From Hungatella hathewayi (lineage in GTDB: Bacteria > Bacillota > Clostridia > Lachnospirales > Lachnospiraceae): a stretch of DNA of 64,000 nt. Below are positions 8,001 through 16,690 of this stretch, piece after piece. The notes below the pieces were generated by a model that searched no databases, was not told the DNA's origin, and saw only the letters and a list, made by a program, of their open reading frames with translations. Every line of letters begins with the position of its first letter. Position 1 is the stretch's first letter. The DNA lies in assembly GCA_025149285.1 (NCBI GenBank), contig CP102274.1, forward strand, positions 2,185,501 to 2,249,500, given 5' to 3'. The position numbers and the translations under genes are program-made.

Positions 8001-8963
8001 ATGGAACTGTTGTTTATGGAGCCTGTGTTCAAGGAAGCAATATGGGGGGGCACGAAGCTTCGCGACGTGTTCGGCTATGAGATTCCGGGAGATACGACAG
8101 GCGAATGCTGGGCCGTGAGCGCCCACAAGAATGGAGACTGCCGCATTGCCGGCGGGATGTACGACGGACGGCTGCTCAGCAGTCTGTGGAAGGAGAAGCC
8201 GGAGCTTTTCGGGAATTATCCGGGAGATCAGTTTCCGCTTCTCGTCAAGATCATTGACGCAAAGGCGGATTTGAGCATTCAGGTGCATCCGGATGATGAG
8301 TATGCGAAGATCCATGAGGACGGATCGCTGGGGAAGACGGAGTGCTGGTATATTCTGGACTGTGACCCGGGAACGGAGATTGTCATCGGCCACCATGCGG
8401 GAAGCCATGAAGAGATGGAGGCGATGATACGCGGACATCAGTGGGATGCATTTATCCGCAGGGTTCCGGTGAAAAAGGGCGACTTCTTCCAGATCAATCC
8501 GGGATGCGTCCATGCCATCAAGGGAGGAACTCTGATTCTCGAAACCCAGCAGAGCAGTGATATTACATATCGTGTTTACGACTACGACAGGCTGTCCGAC
8601 GGGAAGCCGAGACAGCTGCATGTGGAACAGAGCATAGCGACCATTGAGGCACCATTTCAGGAAGCTTCCTGCGATACCTTTACGGAAAAGATACCGGGCG
8701 CGGTTCATACACACCTTATTACGTGTCCATTCTATTCTGTGGACAAGTATGAGATCGACGGCGTGTTTACCAGGGAATTCAGCCGATATTTTGCCAATGT
8801 CAGCGTAATCAGCGGCAAGGGCTGTGTAAACGGAATTCCGCTGGAGACGGGACAGCATTTTATCGTGCCGGCAGGAGCGGGCGAATTGAGATTTGAAGGA
8901 AAGATGACGGTGATCTGTTCCAACCCGGAAACAGAGACCCGGCAGAACGCTGCAGACCTTTAA
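8001..8963 (+). CDS. manA: Mannose-6-phosphate isomerase, type I
   Basis: 320 residues with ATG at 8001 behind AAGGAGG. This cupin-type zinc enzyme interconverts mannose 6-phosphate and fructose 6-phosphate. Zinc ligands are visible: Gln94 and His96 in SIQVHPDD, Glu114 in KTECWY and His171 in GCVHAIKGGTL. The catalytic-region arginine lies in SSDITYRVYDYDR. The length fits the short Firmicutes ManA form. It probably shares a transcript with the ROK kinase gene 68 bases downstream, giving a mannose/fructose entry unit. Confidence 0.95.
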   Translation: MELLFMEPVFKEAIWGGTKLRDVFGYEIPGDTTGECWAVSAHKNGDCRIAGGMYDGRLLSSLWKEKPELFGNYPGDQFPLLVKIIDAKADLSIQVHPDDEYAKIHEDGSLGKTECWYILDCDPGTEIVIGHHAGSHEEMEAMIRGHQWDAFIRRVPVKKGDFFQINPGCVHAIKGGTLILETQQSSDITYRVYDYDRLSDGKPRQLHVEQSIATIEAPFQEASCDTFTEKIPGAVHTHLITCPFYSVDKYEIDGVFTREFSRYFANVSVISGKGCVNGIPLETGQHFIVPAGAGELRFEGKMTVICSNPETETRQNAADL

Positions 8964-9031
8964 ATTTGACGCTTCGCTGCTTGCGGCGGGGCTTTTGACT
9001 GAGGAAGAATACAGACAGGAGGAGTAATGAG

Positions 9032-9910
9032 ATGAGACTTGGAGCATTAGAGGCAGGCGGAACAAAGATGGTTTGCGCCATTGGCAATGAACATGGTGAG
9101 ATTTTTGAACGGGTTTCGATTCCGACTGAAACACCGGAAATTACGATGCCGAAGCTGATTGATTATTTTAAGGATAAGGAGATCGAAGCACTGGGGATCG
9201 GCTGCTTCGGCCCGATCGATTTAAACAGAAAGTCGGAGACTTACGGATATATCACCACGACACCGAAGCTTAAATGGGCCAATTATAATATCGTCGGCGC
9301 ATTTAAAGAGGCGCTTGGGGTTCCGGTTGGATTTGATACGGATGTGAATGGTTCCGCACTGGGAGAGGCTACCTGGGGCATCACAAAGGGGCTGGAGAAC
9401 AGTGTGTACTTTACCATAGGAACCGGAGTCGGAGCGGGAATCATATCCAACGGCAGGCTGCTTCACGGCATGCTTCATCCGGAAGGCGGCCACGTGCTGC
9501 TGGCAAAGCATCCGGAAGACACCTATGCGGGAAAATGCCCGTACCACAGAAACTGTCTGGAAGGCCTTGCTGCGGGACCGGCTATTGAAGAGCGCTGGGG
9601 TAAGAAGGGCATAGAGCTTGCAGACAGGAAAGAAGTATGGGAGATGGAGGCCTTTTACATCGGTCAGGCGATCGTAGACTACATCGTGATCCTGTCACCG
9701 CAGAGAATTATTCTCGGCGGAGGCGTGATGCATCAGGAACATATGATGCCGTTAGTAAGAGAAGAAGTAAAGCGCCAGTTAAACGGCTATATCCAGACGA
9801 AGGAACTGGAGGATTTAGACAGCTACATCGTTCTTCCAAGTCTGAATGACAATCAGGGAATTATGGGAGCGTTAAAGCTTGCCATGGATGAACTGGAGCT
9901 GGCAGAATAA
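9032..9910 (+). CDS. scrK: ROK family fructokinase
   Basis: 292 residues. It phosphorylates fructose (possibly mannose) with ATP. Seen: the ROK N-terminal phosphate loop GALEAGGTKMVCAIG (4-18), the catalytic Asp in GFDTDVNGSALGEA, the second glycine-rich loop TIGTGVGAGII, and the zinc-binding H-C-H-C arrangement HPEDTYAGKCPYHRNCLEGL typical of this subgroup. ATG at 9032 follows AGGAGG. Placement after manA fits conversion of hexoses to fructose 6-phosphate. The specific symbol is by similarity of type; gmuE-like mannose kinases share these motifs. Confidence 0.9.
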   Translation: MRLGALEAGGTKMVCAIGNEHGEIFERVSIPTETPEITMPKLIDYFKDKEIEALGIGCFGPIDLNRKSETYGYITTTPKLKWANYNIVGAFKEALGVPVGFDTDVNGSALGEATWGITKGLENSVYFTIGTGVGAGIISNGRLLHGMLHPEGGHVLLAKHPEDTYAGKCPYHRNCLEGLAAGPAIEERWGKKGIELADRKEVWEMEAFYIGQAIVDYIVILSPQRIILGGGVMHQEHMMPLVREEVKRQLNGYIQTKELEDLDSYIVLPSLNDNQGIMGALKLAMDELELAE

Positions 9911-10018
9911 GTGGTAAAATTGCCAATTTTCTCCTAGTGATAAAGGAACCTCAGTATGTTATGATACATTTTGTAACAGAAATGTAACAATTTTGTAATA
10001 CATAAGGAGGACTTTATC

Positions 10019-10507
10019 ATGAGGAAGTATCCATTATTTGTTCTGGCAGCCGCAGCTGCAATGAGTATCGCAAGTGTACCAATGACGGCTCACGCAGCGG
10101 CCTTTCAGGTAACCGGAGGCGGAAATGGCATGAGTGGTTATATGACAAACTGCAGCGGGCAGACCGGCAATTTGGCAGGCATATTCAATCAGCTGAGTGC
10201 AACTGCTAACGGCAGAGGCGGATTAGGCTGCGGGCTTGGCCAGAACTATACGGGCAACGGGTCCTGCGATTACGGTCAGGGCTGTGGAGACAACGGGTTC
10301 TGCGGCTTCGGTCAGGACTGTGGGGATAACGGATCCTGCGGCTTTGGTCAGAACTGTGGGGATAACGGATCCTGCGGCTTTGGTCAGAACTGTGGAGACA
10401 ACGAGTCCTGTGGCTTCGGTCAGAGCTGTTCCGGTAACCGGAACTGCGGCGGGAATCAGAACATGGGCATGAACGGACAGGGAATCCCTTTTCTGATGAT
10501 GCGTTAG
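10019..10507 (+). CDS. Exported Cys/Gly repeat protein
   Basis: 162 residues with ATG at 10019 behind AAGGAGG. A clear signal peptide (Lys/Arg start, hydrophobic Ala-rich core, predicted cut after AHA at about 26-27) is followed by a Gly/Asn/Ser-rich stretch. From about residue 83 come at least four and a half tandem 12-residue repeats of the form CGFGQNCGDNGS, each with two cysteines. A Gly/Met-rich tail (GMNGQGIPFLMMR) ends the protein. The regular Cys pairs suggest disulphide cross-linking or metal binding on the cell surface. No family was recognised. It is a single-gene transcript closed by the terminator at 10579. Confidence 0.75.
   Translation: MRKYPLFVLAAAAAMSIASVPMTAHAAAFQVTGGGNGMSGYMTNCSGQTGNLAGIFNQLSATANGRGGLGCGLGQNYTGNGSCDYGQGCGDNGFCGFGQDCGDNGSCGFGQNCGDNGSCGFGQNCGDNESCGFGQSCSGNRNCGGNQNMGMNGQGIPFLMMR
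10265..10438 (+). repeat. 36-bp coding tandem repeats
   Basis: Four full 36-base units begin at 10265, 10301, 10337 and 10373, and a partial fifth at 10409. Units two and three are almost identical, which suggests recent expansion by slippage or recombination. Each unit encodes one 12-residue Cys/Gly repeat of the exported protein. Confidence 0.9.
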
Positions 10508-10578
10508 AACGAAACGATTAAAAAGAAAGATGATACATAACACAGAAATAAAAAGCAGATAAAAAGCAGATATTGAGA

Positions 10579-10620
10579 ATCTCCGCAGTGCAGATCGGAA
10601 TGCATTGCGGAGATTTTTCT
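10579..10620 (+). terminator. Terminator after the Cys/Gly repeat gene
   Basis: A 15-bp stem (10579-10593 with 10601-10615, one G-U pair) is followed by a T-rich tract. Confidence 0.85.
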
Positions 10621-10767
10621 TTCTGTCTGGAAATTCCTTCAAAGCAGAGTACGACACATCCCCCAATCTGCCTATTGACTTTTAATTTCCACACCGCTAT
10701 AATCCAATACGTTTAAAAATATAAACACATAAACACATTTCAGGGCAAAACAGGGAGGCTTGGAAGG

Positions 10768-12939
10768 ATGAAGCAGATTTGGGCCATATTTCTCAGAGAT
10801 ATCAAGAACATAGGAAAAAATCCGGTGGCGGTTATCGTGGCGCTGGGAATCATGATACTGCCGTCGCTGTATGCCTGGTTCAACATTGCGGCGAACTGGG
10901 ATCCCTACGGCAATACGAAGGGGCTCCGGGTGGCCGTCGCCAGCCTCGATAAAGGGACGCGGATCGAGCAGCTTGATATCACTGTGAACATCGGAGACAT
11001 GATTATATCCAACCTTCATGAAAATGATCAGATCGGGTGGCAGTTTGTGGATGAGGAGCAGGCTGTGGAAGGTGTGAAGGCAGGGCGCTACTATGCCTGC
11101 GTCGTCATTCCCGAGGATTTCAGCGAGAAGACGGCCAGTATCTTTACTTCAAACGTCAGGAAGCCGACGCTCCAGTACTATGTGAATGAAAAGAAAAATG
11201 CCATTGCCACGAAGATCACGGATAAGGGCGTCAGCACCATCCAGCAGCAGGTAAACGAATCCCTGATCAGCGCCTCCTCCGAAGCACTGGGAAAGGCATT
11301 TCATGTCACCTATGATACCGTGGAAGGGAAGAAGGAAGATTTGGCGGATGAGATGGTGGCTTCCATGAAGGATGCCAGAAATGATCTCGTCCTGATGGGG
11401 AGCTCGGTCAATGCGTTAAAATCCGCTTTGACTGCGGGAAAAGGGCTCTTGAGCAGTGTCCAGGCAATGCTGCCGGATTCCAGGGAGCTTTTAGAGTCGG
11501 GGCAGGATACGGGGGCGGAGGTTAGCCGTCTAATCCGTTCCTCAGAGGATTTATCGGATACCATGACGGACAGTGTGGGGAATGTTCTGGATATAACAGA
11601 TGGGCTGATGGACTCGGTTGACGGATCGATCCGGGACGCCATTGACATGTGGGACCGCGATACGAATGCGGCGGCAGGGGCGTTAAACAGGGCTTCCGGA
11701 ATTTTAGATAAACTGCTGACTGTGAATCAGAAGCTTTTTGACCTGGTGAACCGCCTAAAGGAGAATCTTCCGGGGCCGGGAAAGGTTCTGGGAGCGATGT
11801 CTGATATGATAGGCAGCCAGATCGAACGGCAGAAAAATATGATACATATCATTGATACGGCGGAAGATGCCGTATTAAAGACGGGAAAGCTTCCGGCGGA
11901 TGCGAGACAGGAGATTAAGAAGTCGCTTGAGGAGATGATGGATCAGGGGGCTCAGATCACGGATCAGTACCACAGCCAGGTAAAACCGGCCATGACGGCT
12001 GGTCTCGACAGTCTCTATGACAGCCTCTCAGCAGCTTCGGATTATGCAGTGGGGATCAACGGGCTTCTGCCGCAGATTGACGGTACGTTGACTCAGACCA
12101 CAGACTCCTTTGACAGTCTGATCCAGACGCTGGACCAGACGGCAGTCATGATTACAGCCGGTGAGGAAAAACTGGACCGCATCATCGGTGAGGTGGAATC
12201 GGTGGAGGAGAGCGAGCGGCTCGCCAAAATTGTGGAGATTATGAAAAACGATCCGGAGACCATGGGGAATTTTCTCTCGTCACCGGTGAATCTGGAAGAA
12301 AATCAGATCTATCCCATAGAGAACTACGGTTCGGCCATGACTCCGTTTTATACGATTCTTGCCATATGGGTGGGCGGCCTTGTGCTGGTGGCAGTCTTGA
12401 AGTGCCGCGTCCTGGAGGATGAGAACATCCATGGCGGTAAGCCCTGTGAAAAATACTTTGGCAGATACTTAATCTTCATGCTCTTCGGTGTGGCACAGGC
12501 GCTGATCGTGGCGCTGGGAGATCTGTATCTGCTGAAGATCCAGTGTCTGGAGCCGGCTAAATTCGTATTGGCGGCAGTCACGGCAAGCGTGGTATTTGTC
12601 AATATCATCTATACGCTCACTATCTCCTTCGGTGATGTGGGGAAGGCTCTGGCGGTCGTTCTGCTCGTCATACAGGTGGCCGGGGCGGGCGGGACCTTCC
12701 CCATTGAGGTGACGCCCCATTTCTTCCGTATGGTCAATCCGATGCTGCCGTTTACACACGCCATTAACGCCATGAGGGAGTGCGTCGGAGGAATCTACGG
12801 GAACGCGTATTTTGAGGATATGGGAAAGATCCTGTTATATCTGCCGGTTTCCCTGTTTGTGGGCGTAGTACTGCGAAAACAGGTGATGAAAATGAATGAT
12901 TTCTTTGAGCGAAAGCTGGAGGAAACCGGGGTGATGTAG
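10768..12939 (+). CDS. YhgE/Pip family membrane protein
   Basis: 723 residues. The N-terminus (MKQIWAIFLRDIKNIGKNPV) and the first membrane segment (about 20-45, ending WFNIAANWDPY) are the YhgE/Pip signature. A long extracytoplasmic region follows (about 50-510), rich in Asp/Ser and heptad-like helices. The C-terminal ABC-2-type region has five or six membrane segments (about 525-705). Relatives include the phage infection protein Pip, and the family is linked to type VII secretion-like export and to efflux. The N-terminal and C-terminal membrane parts are both intact. The gene ends two bases from the convergent MFS gene. The function in this organism is not established. Confidence 0.88.
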   Translation: MKQIWAIFLRDIKNIGKNPVAVIVALGIMILPSLYAWFNIAANWDPYGNTKGLRVAVASLDKGTRIEQLDITVNIGDMIISNLHENDQIGWQFVDEEQAVEGVKAGRYYACVVIPEDFSEKTASIFTSNVRKPTLQYYVNEKKNAIATKITDKGVSTIQQQVNESLISASSEALGKAFHVTYDTVEGKKEDLADEMVASMKDARNDLVLMGSSVNALKSALTAGKGLLSSVQAMLPDSRELLESGQDTGAEVSRLIRSSEDLSDTMTDSVGNVLDITDGLMDSVDGSIRDAIDMWDRDTNAAAGALNRASGILDKLLTVNQKLFDLVNRLKENLPGPGKVLGAMSDMIGSQIERQKNMIHIIDTAEDAVLKTGKLPADARQEIKKSLEEMMDQGAQITDQYHSQVKPAMTAGLDSLYDSLSAASDYAVGINGLLPQIDGTLTQTTDSFDSLIQTLDQTAVMITAGEEKLDRIIGEVESVEESERLAKIVEIMKNDPETMGNFLSSPVNLEENQIYPIENYGSAMTPFYTILAIWVGGLVLVAVLKCRVLEDENIHGGKPCEKYFGRYLIFMLFGVAQALIVALGDLYLLKIQCLEPAKFVLAAVTASVVFVNIIYTLTISFGDVGKALAVVLLVIQVAGAGGTFPIEVTPHFFRMVNPMLPFTHAINAMRECVGGIYGNAYFEDMGKILLYLPVSLFVGVVLRKQVMKMNDFFERKLEETGVM

Positions 12940-12941
12940 GT

Positions 12942-14177
12942 TCAGCAGCCAGCTTTTGCGGTGCGGCAGTTTGCTGCAGACCGGTGGTGGAATATCATGA
13001 TGACGCCAATAAGGAGGGCTGAAAACAGCGGAAGCAGAAGCCAGACATATGACAGAGAAAGGCCGCTTATAATCAGACTTCCCAATAGGGAGGTACCAAG
13101 CCCGCCTGCGCGCAGAGACAGGGAGAGCAGCGACATCATGCCTGCGCGCTGGCTGCTTGCAACGGTCCCGTGAAAAATGGTATTTTCAATCAGATTCCCG
13201 GCGCCCAGCACTACATAGACCAGGACGAAGAGAACCGGAAACAGCCAGACCCGGCGGGTAAATCCCAGGACAGCGACGCTGAGGATGAGCAGAAAACGAA
13301 GGATCCAGTACGTACGCCAGCTCTTTTCCGGTGTGAAGACCGTCCGTTTAGACTGCATGACGGCTTCGGCTGCCTTGCTGCCGATGGTGACGCCAAGATA
13401 GCCCAGGCAGGTGATCACGCCAAAAATCCAGCCCATCTGCCCGGGGAGGAAGGCCTGAAGCGTTGGCTGCCAGTAGACTTCGACGGTGCAAAGAAGCATT
13501 CCGCAGGCAGCCGACATCAGGACAATGGTAGTGACCGGAAGACTGTGCAGAAGAGAATGATACAGCCCCCGAACCTGCTCCTTCAGCTGAAGGACAGGAG
13601 AAAGCGGGCTTTTTTTCCGCGGCGGTTCCTTTACAAACCAGGCGGCCAGACCCAGAATGAGTATCTGCAGGATGAATGCCAGGATTAAGAGAAGGCTGTA
13701 GGAGACATCCAGATAGCCCAGGATACCGCCTGCAATGGACCCGGAGGCAAGGCCGACGCTTTCAATGACGGCCATGGTGCTGTTGATTTTTTCCAGATTG
13801 CGGCCCTCATGCTCACAGAGATACGTCTCGATCTCCAGCGCCTCGATGGAACCGGAGCTGAATGCACGGCCGATGCCCTGCATCGCACATGCCGCGGCCA
13901 GCATGAGAAAATGACGGCTGAACAGAAGAAGTGCATAGTTTGCCATCATAAAACAGGCAGATATCAAGAAGATCCGTTTCCTGCCGATCAAATCCGCTAA
14001 AATTCCGCTGGGGAGTTCCAGTACAACGACCATGACGGCAAATATTCCGATGCACAGGGATAAATTTTCCATGGTGGCTCCGTGGCTCAGCAGTACAAGG
14101 GAGAGTACCGGGGCGAGAAGGCCGGTGCCGAAGGCATTGGCCCCAAATAACAGAATATGGCTTCGTTTCATGGTCAT
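12942..14177 (-). CDS. MFS transporter
   Basis: 411 residues with about twelve hydrophobic segments. The loop-2/3 region PSGILADLIGRKRIF (about 56-70) is the MFS signature, with D-x-x-G-R-K/R. The charged central loop (VKEPPRKKSPLSP) separates the two halves. It is probably a drug or metabolite exporter. Its start codon overlaps the stop of the upstream regulator gene by four bases (ATGA), so the two are translationally coupled, and the regulator most likely controls it. The substrate is unknown. Confidence 0.88.
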   Translation of the reverse strand: MTMKRSHILLFGANAFGTGLLAPVLSLVLLSHGATMENLSLCIGIFAVMVVVLELPSGILADLIGRKRIFLISACFMMANYALLLFSRHFLMLAAACAMQGIGRAFSSGSIEALEIETYLCEHEGRNLEKINSTMAVIESVGLASGSIAGGILGYLDVSYSLLLILAFILQILILGLAAWFVKEPPRKKSPLSPVLQLKEQVRGLYHSLLHSLPVTTIVLMSAACGMLLCTVEVYWQPTLQAFLPGQMGWIFGVITCLGYLGVTIGSKAAEAVMQSKRTVFTPEKSWRTYWILRFLLILSVAVLGFTRRVWLFPVLFVLVYVVLGAGNLIENTIFHGTVASSQRAGMMSLLSLSLRAGGLGTSLLGSLIISGLSLSYVWLLLPLFSALLIGVIMIFHHRSAANCRTAKAGC

Positions 14178-14749
14178 TCCTCCTTTTCTTCCGGAAGGGG
14201 GATGTGGGGATATGCCACCAGGCCGAATTCCCAGGGGACCGTTTCGTCCCCAGGCACTGTATGTGCATCGGTAAAATCCAGAATCAAATGATACAGCTCC
14301 TCCGCATCTTTTCTGCTCAAATGAACGACTCCGCTGGTGAAATCGCCGGTCGTCATCACATCTGACTGATCTTTCGCCCTCTTTAAGCGGTCTTTAAATC
14401 CATTCCAGAGTTCCGTCATAATAAAGTCCGACAGACAGGAACGTTCCTCCTTTAAATCATCATCTAAATTTCCGCCAAGGGATACCGAGACCGGGAGTTT
14501 TTTATAGTATTTTGCCTGGATTCCGTGAATGGCTTCCGTGTGGTCCAGCTTCACCAGTCCAAGCTCCTCCAGCTTCCTGATGTGAAGAGAGACGGAGGAG
14601 GCTGATATCTTTAATATAGTGGACAGCTGCTTGGGGGTCATGGGAACACCGCTGACATCCATGGCTTTTAAAAGCCGCTGGCGCTGCGGATTCATATAGA
14701 TGTCCATCTGTTTCCGGGTAACGAGCGTAATCATGTTCTGTTCTGACAT
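14174..14749 (-). CDS. ArsR-like winged-helix regulator of the MFS gene
   Basis: 191 residues from the ATG at 14749, chosen because AAGGAGG lies just before it; a longer frame to 14809 has no RBS. The winged helix occupies about residues 15-80 (RLLKAMDVSGVPMTPKQLST, then ISASSVSLHIRKLEELGLV). A larger C-terminal domain without recognised motifs follows and may sense a ligand. It is co-transcribed with the MFS gene. A palindrome inside its own promoter (14820-14834) suggests autorepression with release by the transported compound (inference). Confidence 0.85.
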   Translation of the reverse strand: MSEQNMITLVTRKQMDIYMNPQRQRLLKAMDVSGVPMTPKQLSTILKISASSVSLHIRKLEELGLVKLDHTEAIHGIQAKYYKKLPVSVSLGGNLDDDLKEERSCLSDFIMTELWNGFKDRLKRAKDQSDVMTTGDFTSGVVHLSRKDAEELYHLILDFTDAHTVPGDETVPWEFGLVAYPHIPLPEEKEE

Positions 14750-14810
14750 AAGATCCTCCTTTTGCTGCAGGCCGTTTTTGAGTAGTTTTGGAATGTTTGA
14801 TGTTATCATT

Positions 14811-14840
14811 ATTATAACGTTACATATTATGTAATGTCAA
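14811..14840 (-). promoter_or_regulatory. Regulator/MFS promoter with operator in the spacer
   Basis: On the minus strand there is a perfect TTGACA (14840-14835) and a perfect TATAAT (14816-14811) with an 18-bp spacer. A 15-base perfect palindrome TTACATATTATGTAA (14820-14834) fills the spacer, the ideal place for a repressor. Confidence 0.85.
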
Positions 14841-14955
14841 GCGGATTTTAACCGCTCCGTTGCTAATAGTGGTTTGTGTCAGTTTGTATTAATTTGAGAT
14901 AGGAGTCAGGAGCGAAACAGGGCGGGAGACTCAGCTCCCCACGGAAGAATGGACG

Positions 14956-15006
14956 AAAAAATCCGGACCGGAACCGATAACGATCTATCGGGTTCCGATC
15001 CGGATC
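14956..15006 (-). terminator. Terminator of the small-gene pair
   Basis: On the minus strand an extended stem of about 19 bp, with minor mismatches and built of CCGGATC/GGAACC/CGATA blocks, is followed by TTTTTT. It lies 20 bases downstream of the 48-codon gene. Confidence 0.8.
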
Positions 15007-15025
15007 CGGGGTGCGGATTACATGA

Positions 15026-15172
15026 TTACTGACCTTCGTTCACGATCTCCTGCAGAACGTTGATAAGATCGTAAATCGTGTTAATCTGCACGTTCCGTTC
15101 CAGGATTTCATTTTTCAAATCGATGGAAAGCGTCTCGAATTTGGCCTGGACGGCGGGAGCAATATAGGACAT
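15026..15172 (-). CDS. Small protein, 48 residues, unknown
   Basis: Start ATG at 15172, eight bases after AGGAGG; another ATG at 15178 is too close to the RBS. The sequence begins MSYIAPAVQAKFETLSIDLK and continues as an amphipathic helix-forming, acidic peptide ending LQEIVNEGQ. No membrane segment, signal peptide or cysteine is present. It lies 99 bases downstream of the cystatin-like gene on the same strand and before a good terminator, so the two probably form one transcript. No function can be assigned. Confidence 0.65.
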   Translation of the reverse strand: MSYIAPAVQAKFETLSIDLKNEILERNVQINTIYDLINVLQEIVNEGQ

Positions 15173-15271
15173 GTTCATCACCTCCTGGTTAGGATGTGCA
15201 GCAAGAGGTGATGATATACGGATGATCACAGAGAATTTGCGGGAACAGGAATGTAACAAATACTGGAAATA

Positions 15272-15526
15272 CTAGAGCATGGCGATACTGGTCAGATACG
15301 GTTTACCGTTGATTGGCTGATAAATATCAACGACAGCGAACTGCGGGTTTAAATCCTCCGTCTGCGGCTCTGCAATTGTCATAAACTTGTAATTGGTTCC
15401 GTTGACGACCTGTGTCGCTACGGCTATGGGCGTATAGAAATAATCATTATGTTTTCCGATCGCATTATAAAATATGAATGAATCGTATGGAGTAAGATAT
15501 GACTGATAAGACCATCCTCCTGGCAT
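15272..15526 (-). CDS. Cystatin-like small protein
   Basis: 84 residues with ATG at 15526 behind GAGGTG. It has the layout of a stefin-type cystatin: a Gly-Gly near the N-terminus (MPGGW, residues 3-4), a central Q-x-V-x-G in VATQVVNGTNYKF (Gln39 to Gly43), and a C-terminal strand ending in KPYLTSIAML. In eukaryotic cystatins these three parts form the wedge that blocks papain-like proteases. There is no signal peptide. Assignment rests on motif pattern and length alone; the usual PW hairpin is not clearly present. It may act as an intracellular protease inhibitor or simply share the fold. Confidence 0.6.
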   Translation of the reverse strand: MPGGWSYQSYLTPYDSFIFYNAIGKHNDYFYTPIAVATQVVNGTNYKFMTIAEPQTEDLNPQFAVVDIYQPINGKPYLTSIAML

Positions 15527-15768
15527 GGCGGCACCTCAAAAAGGTTATTCGTATAATATATGCAGAAATCCAGGAATTGCCGATTTATAATTGACATAAT
15601 TTGTTGCTATATTTTCATGCACACAGCCAATACTATAGACTGAGAGTACAGAATCGGGAAGTCAGAATTACAGTTTAAAATGATTTAATACGCTGTTATT
15701 CAGATTTGTAACAATAAAATGGATATCTATGGTATAATTAACTGTAGCGTCCACAGCAGGAGGTCTAC

Positions 15769-16545
15769 ATGCACGTTTTTAATCCGGTATTTTACCAAGA
15801 ATATAACCTGATGAATTATCTGGATTTTGCTGTGGCGAAGATAGCAAAGCTTTATCCGGAGGTTCTGCGGGAGGAGATCTATCTGCTTTTCTACTTAATC
15901 AAAGATAATTTTCAGGCAAATATGAAATACCTGAGAGAAAATAATGTGGATGTGGATTGCTTCGGTTTTCTGCCGGTCAGGAGGAATACCAGGAATTCAG
16001 TGGAAGCATTTTTTGACATGTTTAATTTAATAAATGCGGAGAATTATATATCGGTTCTGTTGTATATGCATGATAAAAAGAATAACCGGTACGATGATCG
16101 CTATAAGAAGTATGCGTTTAAAGGTGATTTTACAATAGTCAGCAAGAGGGATATTGCAAAGGATAACGGATTAGGCAGAATAACGGATGATGAGACAATG
16201 GCGAAAATCGACCAGGCAGAGAGCGGGTCCAACAGTTATATTCATCCGAGCATTTTTATCCCCCTCTATACGTCTGCGGATATCGAGGCAAAAGAGGAAA
16301 TTCTGCGTGATCTGCTGCGGGTCAATACCTGGCTGTTAGGAGGCGCATACCACCAGCTGTGCTGTTTTATAAAAAAGAAATACGGAACGCTGAAATCATT
16401 TGAATGTCTTAACTGTACGAAGGAAGCGGCGTGCTTTGAATGTTTTGAGGCGTATTATGTTGCGTTTAAAGAGATGATAGAACAGAACCTTTTTCCGCTG
16501 AGCCAGGAAGGCGGCCATGAGGAACCGTATAAAAACAGGAGTTAG
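15769..16545 (+). CDS. Hypothetical protein with CxxC-x6-CxxC
   Basis: 258 residues with ATG at 15769 behind AGGAGG. Mostly helical, acidic and without membrane segments or a signal peptide. Near the C-terminus CLNCTKEAACFEC gives two CxxC pairs that could bind zinc. The middle has a polar loop (MHDKKNNRYDDRYKKY). No family was recognised. A second unknown gene begins 145 bases downstream on the same strand, so these may form a two-gene unit. Confidence 0.75.
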   Translation: MHVFNPVFYQEYNLMNYLDFAVAKIAKLYPEVLREEIYLLFYLIKDNFQANMKYLRENNVDVDCFGFLPVRRNTRNSVEAFFDMFNLINAENYISVLLYMHDKKNNRYDDRYKKYAFKGDFTIVSKRDIAKDNGLGRITDDETMAKIDQAESGSNSYIHPSIFIPLYTSADIEAKEEILRDLLRVNTWLLGGAYHQLCCFIKKKYGTLKSFECLNCTKEAACFECFEAYYVAFKEMIEQNLFPLSQEGGHEEPYKNRS

Positions 16546-16690
16546 TGTATGAGCGGAAAGGATGGTCAGACTGGCCTTGAATTTAAAGTAAACTTGAGTG
16601 GGAAAGCAACCCGGCCCGAGCCGGGGCGCGCCTCGCCTCGGAATACCAGGTGTCATCGTATGCAGGGAAGTGAGATGTGGGAGGAATACA

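Noticed and set aside
10265..10438. 36-bp repeats as a CRISPR array
   Set aside because: Repeats are tandem without unique spacers, and are translated as 12-residue protein repeats in an intact exported-protein frame.
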